From the NCBI GenBank assembly GCA_016903675.1, contig JADQBA010000028.1, forward strand, positions 9,555 through 73,554: a stretch of DNA of 64,000 bases, given 5' to 3'. The stretch comes from Stigonema ocellatum SAG 48.90 = DSM 106950 (GTDB lineage: Bacteria; Cyanobacteriota; Cyanobacteriia; Cyanobacteriales; Nostocaceae). Under the pieces are notes generated by a model. That model was not told the DNA's origin, ran no database searches, and saw only the letters and a list, made by a program, of their open reading frames with translations. This document shows positions 59,559-64,000 of the stretch, piece after piece (position 1 is the stretch's first letter; every line of letters begins with the position of its first letter). The translations under genes and the position numbers were made by a program.

Positions 59559-60572
59559 TTAGCTATCAAGAGACGATGCAGGCTCAATGACGTAACCTGG
59601 CAAAAGTACCTGCTTATCTTTAACAAAGGCGTGCTTCAGGGTAATATAATCTTTGACTCCAGGATCAAGACTCGGCTCAAAGTAGAACATTGACCAAGCT
59701 TCCATACCCGAGTCTTGTTCCTCCCTAGGTTGATAAACTCGTGCTTGTATTCCGTAACTTCTCAAGATTGTCGTAGCCTGTTCAATGCGCCTACGCACAG
59801 CAGTTGGAAGTTGAGTTTGTTCATCCAGCGCATCCGCCATCAAGTCTTGTAGGTACTCCAACAAATCTAGATTATTTTCCAAACCTGGTAATGCAGCTTT
59901 ATCTTCTCTTGCCCCATAGGCAGCTACAGTTATATCAATTGATTGAAAAGCTTGATAGAGATAGTCAAGTAATTTATCAATATCTATAATTATCTTAACC
60001 TCGTTTTTGCGAGGTTCTGGTAGTGAGACTATGTCTATGCTCTGGGCAGACTTCTTTGGCTGAGCTATTTTTCCAATCACGCCTCCCATTATTGCTCCTA
60101 CTAACCCCCATGAATAACCCCCAGCCAACGTTCCTGCTATACCGCCAGCAAGTAGGCTGTTAATAACATCGCGATTTTGCTGCACTGGTTCTAAAAACAC
60201 CTGCTGGTAATAATTAGGCGATGTCAAGGTTTGCAGATTTTTTTCTATCTGAGAAATTGTTTTAAAAGGCGATATGTCAGAGGTAAACTCAGTCAAGGCA
60301 TTGCTGTTGGATTTTTCTGGAACTTTTGGGGTTGAATCTTGCAATTTGACTAATATCAAAGTGCTAGTATATTGATTGAGCATCTTTAACATGACTATGG
60401 CGAGACGTGCCTGTGGTGGAGTCAATCCTCTAATGTAATCGCCATTGAAGTCCGCCAGCTTGTTAATCTCATCCTGGACGACCTTGACGACTTGCTCAGT
60501 TTTCTCTACACCTTCTAGTTGAGATTTCAGCTTTTCTTTAATTTCTTGGTAATAAGATACAAGTGTTGTCAT
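59559..60572 (-). CDS. Glycine-zipper membrane partner of the Hsp70-like protein
   Basis: A 337-residue protein upstream in the same operon. Its N-terminal half is helical, probably coiled coil (SYYQEIKEKLKSQLEGVEKT). A glycine-zipper hydrophobic hairpin follows (LLAGGIAGTLAGGYSWGLVG and AIMGGVIGKIA, ~143-173), then an alpha/beta domain (EVKIIIDIDKLLDYLYQAFQ, RARVYQPREEQ-like, DYITLKHAFVKDKQVLLPGY). The coiled-coil/head architecture is loosely GrpE-like, so it could be a membrane nucleotide-exchange or recruitment partner; that is inference. No known family was recognised. Confidence 0.75.
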   Translation of the reverse strand: MTTLVSYYQEIKEKLKSQLEGVEKTEQVVKVVQDEINKLADFNGDYIRGLTPPQARLAIVMLKMLNQYTSTLILVKLQDSTPKVPEKSNSNALTEFTSDISPFKTISQIEKNLQTLTSPNYYQQVFLEPVQQNRDVINSLLAGGIAGTLAGGYSWGLVGAIMGGVIGKIAQPKKSAQSIDIVSLPEPRKNEVKIIIDIDKLLDYLYQAFQSIDITVAAYGAREDKAALPGLENNLDLLEYLQDLMADALDEQTQLPTAVRRRIEQATTILRSYGIQARVYQPREEQDSGMEAWSMFYFEPSLDPGVKDYITLKHAFVKDKQVLLPGYVIEPASSLDS

Positions 60573-60679
60573 AAAAATACATTTTTAAGCGTCCCCTTTA
60601 TATGGTATAGTCCGGCTTTAATGGATAAACATGTATAATTGGTAAGATATATATTTATTACGGACGAAAGATGCACTCA

Positions 60680-60835
60680 AAAGGTTGGTGGGAGCATCCC
60701 CCTTTGGAAAAAATACCCGACACAGGTGCGGCTAACCGAACAAAGTCCTCGTTGAGTGGGACTTTGTTCGGTTAGCCCCAGACGAACAGTCTCTTGGCTA
60801 TTCGCACTCGTTGGGATGCTCCCAAGGTTGGTGGC
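60680..60835. mobile_element. MITE-like double inverted repeat
   Basis: Outer arms TGGGAGCATCCC (60689) and GGGATGCTCCCA (60813) surround a perfect 19-bp inner inverted repeat, GGCTAACCGAACAAAGTCC at 60730-60748 and its complement at 60759-60777. The part TTTGGAAAAAATACCCGACA with CAGGTGCGGCTAAC is repeated directly at 61445. Confidence 0.7.
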
Positions 60836-61102
60836 GATCGCGACTGTCAATATTGCGTAACTTTTCACTCTCCCCCCTTCAACAGCTTTACCATTTTTGG
60901 TCACATCTCAAAGAAGTCCGTTCTGCTGATAATGCAATACAGTTTAGTGAAGCACCAGCCCAGAAACCCGATTTCTTAAAGAAACCGGGTTTCTAAGACC
61001 TCAGCGCTTACCCACCAACCGTATTGGGTGATAATGTAGTATAAAATACCTCAGTACAAGCAGCTTTTAATGTAGACAAACGATGGTGAATAGTAAAGCA
61101 AA

Positions 61103-61190
61103 ATGACTAGATTCCCGTATGACCGTTTCGCCAAAGACTATTTCCAAGAACTATTATCACCATTAGGTACAGTAGAAACCAGGGCTATTT
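61103..61190 (+). pseudogene. Rpn/PD-(D/E)XK-type gene start, truncated
   Basis: From ATG 61103 the frame MTRFPYDRFAKDYFQELLSP then LGTVET is the N-terminus of the Rpn-like/DUF4351 nuclease-related family common in cyanobacteria (about 280-300 residues). It is cut off where the palindrome cluster begins at ~61190. Confidence 0.65.
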
Positions 61191-61340
61191 CATTCTATAC
61201 CAGAGCCTTGAACTCAAGTTCAAGGCTCAAAGCTGAAGTCCGTTGAAACGGACTAAATTCCTGAAACTTCTAGTCGGCTTAAGCCGACTTCAGCTATTAG
61301 CCTAGGAATTTATTCCTAGGCGTGTAGGTTGCTTCGTACC
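61190..61340. repeat. Palindrome cluster, inverted relative to 17215
   Basis: In order: TTGAACTCAAGTTCAA, GTCCGTTGAAACGGAC, GTCGGCTTAAGCCGAC and CCTAGGAATTTATTCCTAGG hairpins, the reverse of the cluster at 17215-17352. It sits at the break in the Rpn-type gene. Confidence 0.88.
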
Positions 61341-61458
61341 ATCGGCCCAAGCCCAATAATAGAGGTTAAATAACTTAAAGTTATCCATTAACATTGATAG
61401 GACTTACGCAAGTGGCACATTTTTGGCTGTAGGGTGTGTGACGCCTTTGGAAAAAATA

Positions 61459-61525
61459 CCCGACACAGGTGCGGCTAACCCGAAGGGACTTTGTTTGTTT
61501 AGCCACACCTGTGTCGGGGTTTTTT
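61459..61525. terminator. Strong hairpin with T-run before the exoprotein gene
   Basis: CCCGACACAGGTGCGGCTAA pairs with TTAGCCACACCTGTGTCGGG and is followed by TTTTTT. It looks like a terminator but belongs to the dispersed CCGACACAGGTG repeat also seen at 60715 and 35134. Confidence 0.6.
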
Positions 61526-61633
61526 GAGATTATTTTCTCTCCAGAGTCATAAAAGAGCGCTATTCAACTGGTACAAAGATGTGATTTACTTAATATTTGT
61601 ACAGAGTAATTTCACTGCGTGGGGTTTGGTGCA

Positions 61634-64000
61634 ATGCTCTTGATGAGTGTCCAGGCACGGTGGTTATTGGGGATTGCGGTTATTTGGGTAAGTATTTTAT
61701 CTGGGGATAGGGCGCTAGCTCAGATTATACCAGATAGGACATTACCTAATAATTCTATTGTTACACCAAATGGTAGCACTTTCAATATTACAGGTGGTAC
61801 TCTTTCAGGGGCTAATTTGTTTCACAGCTTTAAAGAGTTTTCTGTTCCCACAGGAGGGGCTGCTTTTTTTAACAATGCCCTTGACATCCGCAACATTATC
61901 AGCAGGGTCACTGGAGAGAATTTCTCCAATATAGATGGGTTGATTCGGACTTTGGGTACAGCTAACCTTTTTCTGATAAATCCAAAGGGGATAGTCTTTC
62001 AACGAAATGCGAGTTTACATGTGGGGGGTTCGTTTGTCGCATCAAGTGCCAACGCTATTCAATTTGGGAATCAAGGGTTTTTTAGTGCTACAAATCCAGA
62101 TGCTTCTGCACCTTTGCTCACTATAAATCCATCAGCGTTGTTTTTCAATCAAGGCACCATCGCTGCGATTAGCAATAGTTCTGTTGCACCCGCTGGAATT
62201 GGTCCAACAGGGGCTGATGTGACAGGATTAAGGGTACTAGATGGTCAGAGTTTACTACTAGTAGGTGGCGATGTCAATATAAATGGTGGTAGCCTGAGAG
62301 CTTATGGGGGACGGGTTGAGCTAGCGGGATTAGCAGCCCCTGGAACGGTGGGGTTAAATGTAGGACAAAATATTTTCACCTTAAGTATGACAGAAGGTGT
62401 ACAAAGGGCAAACGTATCCCTGAGTAATGGAGCATCCGTGAATGTCCGCGCACAAGACGGTGGTAGCATCGCCATTAATGCTCAGAATGTGAGTTTGACT
62501 GGAGGAAGTATACTGCGGGCAGGAATAGAATCAGGATTGGGGACGCCACAGAGTAAAGCGGGAGATATTGTAATTAATGCCAAAGGGGAAACTGTTCTCT
62601 CGCATGGTAGCTTTATTGCCAATGTGGTGCTACCAAACGCGGTGGGTCAAGCAGGGGATATCAATATTACCACAGGTGCGCTGACACTAAGTAGTGGTGG
62701 AGTGCTAAATACCGCAACCTATGGACAAGGTAATGCAGGTAATGTAATCATTAATGCAAGTGGTAAAGTCTCTTTTGATGGGACTTCTAGCGGTGCTTTC
62801 AGCACAGTAGAACAAACAGGAGTGGGGAAAGGAGGGAATGTCAGTATTAGCGCTGATTCAATGTCTGTTACCAATGGCGCTCAACTTCTTGCACACACCT
62901 TAGGACAAGGGGATGCAGGCAATGTAATTATTAATGCCCGTGGTAGAGTCTCTTTTGATGGGTCTTCTAGCGATGGCACTCTCAGCGAAGCTGCAAGCAC
63001 AGTAGAACAAACAGGAGTGGGGAAAGGAGGGAATGTCAGTATTAGCGCTGATTCAATGTCTGTTACCAATGGCGCTCAACTTCTTGCACACACCTTTGGA
63101 GCAGGGGATGCAGGCAATGTAATTATTGATGCCCGTGGTAGAGTCTCTTTTGATGTGACCAGCGTTGCTGCAAGCAAAGTAGAACAGAACGGAGTGGGAA
63201 AAGCTGGGGATATCCGCATCAGCACTGATTCAATGTCTGTTACCAATGGCGCTCAACTTCAATCCCTCACCCTTGGACAAGGGGATGCAGGCAATGTAAT
63301 TATTAATGCCCGTGGTAGAGTCTCTTTTGATGGGTCTTCTAGCGATGGCAAATTTGCCAGCGGTGCTTCAAGCACAGTACAAAAAGGAGCAGTGGGAAAA
63401 AGTGGAGATATCCGCATCAGCGCTGATTCAATGTCTGTTACCAATGGCGCTCAACTTCAATCCCTCACCCTTGGACAAGGGGATGCAGGCAATGTAATCA
63501 TTGATGCCCGTGGTAGAGTCTCTTTTGATGGGTCTTCTAGCGATGGCAAATTTGCCAGCGGTGCTTTGAGCACAGTACAATCAACAGGAGTGGGAAAAGG
63601 TGGAGATATCCGCATCAGCACTGATTCAATGTCTGTTACCAATGGCGCTCAACTTCTATCCTTAACCGTTGGACAAGGGGATGCAGGCAATGTAATCATT
63701 GATGCCCGTGGTAGAGTCTCTTTTGATGGGTCTTCTAGCGGTGCTGGAAGCACAGTAGGAGCAATAGGAGTGGGAAAAGGTGGGTATATCCGCATCGGCG
63801 CTGATTCAATGTCTGTTACCAATGGCGCTGAACTTCAATCCCTCACCAGGGGAAAAGGAGATGCAGGTAACATTGAAATTAATGCCAAAAATTCTGTTAG
63901 TGTCAAGGGAACCGATTCAAGTAGCGGATCCTCCAGTGGGTTATTTACATCTACAGATTTCAATTCCACTGGTAATGGAGGCGATCTCACTGTAAATACC
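61634..64000 (+). CDS. Two-partner-secretion exoprotein (FHA N-terminal domain), 3' end outside window
   Basis: The frame from ATG 61634 is open to the window edge (789 codons). A signal peptide (WLLGIAVIWVSILSGDRALA-Q) is followed by a filamentous-haemagglutinin N-terminal secretion domain (~35-260: NGSTFNITGGTLSGANLFHS, NIISRVTGE, ANLFLINPKGIVFQRNASLH, FFNQGTIAAIS). Beyond ~390 the protein is made of beta-helix repeats of 59-66 residues (GKGGNVSISADSMSVTNGAQ, GDAGNVIINARGRVSFDGSS). Such proteins pass the outer membrane through a TpsB/Omp85 partner (not in the window) and act as adhesins or surface proteins. The nucleotide repeats are nearly identical, implying recent expansion. Confidence 0.92.
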   Translation, partial: MLLMSVQARWLLGIAVIWVSILSGDRALAQIIPDRTLPNNSIVTPNGSTFNITGGTLSGANLFHSFKEFSVPTGGAAFFNNALDIRNIISRVTGENFSNIDGLIRTLGTANLFLINPKGIVFQRNASLHVGGSFVASSANAIQFGNQGFFSATNPDASAPLLTINPSALFFNQGTIAAISNSSVAPAGIGPTGADVTGLRVLDGQSLLLVGGDVNINGGSLRAYGGRVELAGLAAPGTVGLNVGQNIFTLSMTEGVQRANVSLSNGASVNVRAQDGGSIAINAQNVSLTGGSILRAGIESGLGTPQSKAGDIVINAKGETVLSHGSFIANVVLPNAVGQAGDINITTGALTLSSGGVLNTATYGQGNAGNVIINASGKVSFDGTSSGAFSTVEQTGVGKGGNVSISADSMSVTNGAQLLAHTLGQGDAGNVIINARGRVSFDGSSSDGTLSEAASTVEQTGVGKGGNVSISADSMSVTNGAQLLAHTFGAGDAGNVIIDARGRVSFDVTSVAASKVEQNGVGKAGDIRISTDSMSVTNGAQLQSLTLGQGDAGNVIINARGRVSFDGSSSDGKFASGASSTVQKGAVGKSGDIRISADSMSVTNGAQLQSLTLGQGDAGNVIIDARGRVSFDGSSSDGKFASGALSTVQSTGVGKGGDIRISTDSMSVTNGAQLLSLTVGQGDAGNVIIDARGRVSFDGSSSGAGSTVGAIGVGKGGYIRIGADSMSVTNGAELQSLTRGKGDAGNIEINAKNSVSVKGTDSSSGSSSGLFTSTDFNSTGNGGDLTVNT
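62820..63830 (+). repeat. Near-identical tandem repeats in exoprotein gene
   Basis: Six units begin at about 62822, 63018, 63194, 63392, 63590 and 63770, spaced 176-198 bp (multiples of three), and share long identical stretches such as GATTCAATGTCTGTTACCAA. Unit-length variation comes from small in-frame indels in the SSSDGKFASGA region. Confidence 0.9.

Larger units (their letters stand above)
60573..61633. other. 1-kb non-coding region packed with repeats
   Basis: Holds the MITE-like element at 60680-60835, an AGAAACCCGATTTCTT/AAGAAACCGGGTTTCT hairpin at 60960-60996, an Rpn-type gene stub (61103), the palindrome cluster at 61190-61340, an isolated AGGACTTACGCA end (61399) and the hairpin at 61459-61525. 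No complete gene. Confidence 0.6.

Noticed and set aside
60677..60996. Small frames around 60.7-61.0 kb
   Set aside because: Encoded by the inverted repeats of a MITE-like element.
1..64000. tRNA, rRNA, tmRNA or replication origin
   Set aside because: No cloverleaf, rRNA-like core or DnaA-box cluster was recognised by eye; a covariance-model search would be decisive.

Overview
The window comes from a filamentous, probably heterocyst-forming cyanobacterium (order Nostocales; genus not assignable by eye). The evidence is frequent GCGATCGC (HIP1) octamers, heptanucleotide tandem repeats between and inside genes, a high-light-inducible protein, a two-domain kinase-GUN4 protein, DUF1822/CHAT genes, large hybrid histidine kinases and many short palindromic or MITE-like elements. 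No rRNA or tRNA gene was seen.

Layout. 0-2.2 kb: 3' part of a long WD40 protein that enters from the left edge. 2.2-8.1 kb: toxin-antitoxin genes in all states of repair (intact DUF433/DUF5615 and AbrB/PIN pairs, a PIN gene split by two MITEs, a hicB stub, a duplicated DUF433 gene, a UPF0175 gene with a nonsense codon) around a MATE transporter. 8.4-13.4 kb: TauE/SafE permease, dnaK, dusB. 13.4-17.4 kb: a second set of truncated small genes and gene fragments, a kinase-like gene and an intact UPF0175/DUF3368 pair. 17.4-21 kb: Orn/Lys/Arg-type decarboxylase, ychF, and a small retropepsin-like pair. 21.2-29.1 kb: a signalling cluster of a CHASE3-HAMP-GAF hybrid kinase, CheR, CheB and a second hybrid kinase now split in two frames by a heptamer repeat. 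29.1-34.9 kb: alanine dehydrogenase, an HLIP, a small membrane protein, a WD40 protein, an excisionase-like gene and a histidine kinase. 35.3-41.2 kb: cytochrome c oxidase genes ctaCDE, divergent from ctaA-ctaB. 41.5-44.7 kb: a PIN toxin pair and a DcuC-type transporter. 44.8-51.1 kb: a four-gene unit (sigma-like protein, DUF1822, membrane CHAT protease-like protein, membrane-anchored periplasmic binding protein) convergent with a kinase-GUN4 gene. 51.4-57.4 kb: ferredoxin-MBL protein, a TrpB-like enzyme, small secreted proteins and more gene remnants. 57.5-60.6 kb: an actin/Hsp70-like ATPase with a membrane hairpin plus a glycine-zipper partner. 61.6-64 kb: 5' part of a large two-partner-secretion (filamentous-haemagglutinin type) exoprotein with near-identical tandem repeats, running off the right edge.

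How it fits together. The core functions (ctaCDE/AB respiration, DnaK, DusB, YchF, Ald) are intact. Between them lie accessory islands shaped by MITE insertion, slipped heptamer repeats and copying of short gene fragments: parts of the decarboxylase, MBL, dusB and DUF433 genes recur elsewhere in the window. The best candidates for poorly described systems are the sigma-like/DUF1822/CHAT/binding-protein unit, the Hsp70-like plus glycine-zipper pair, and the repeat-split hybrid kinase, which could switch by repeat-number change.
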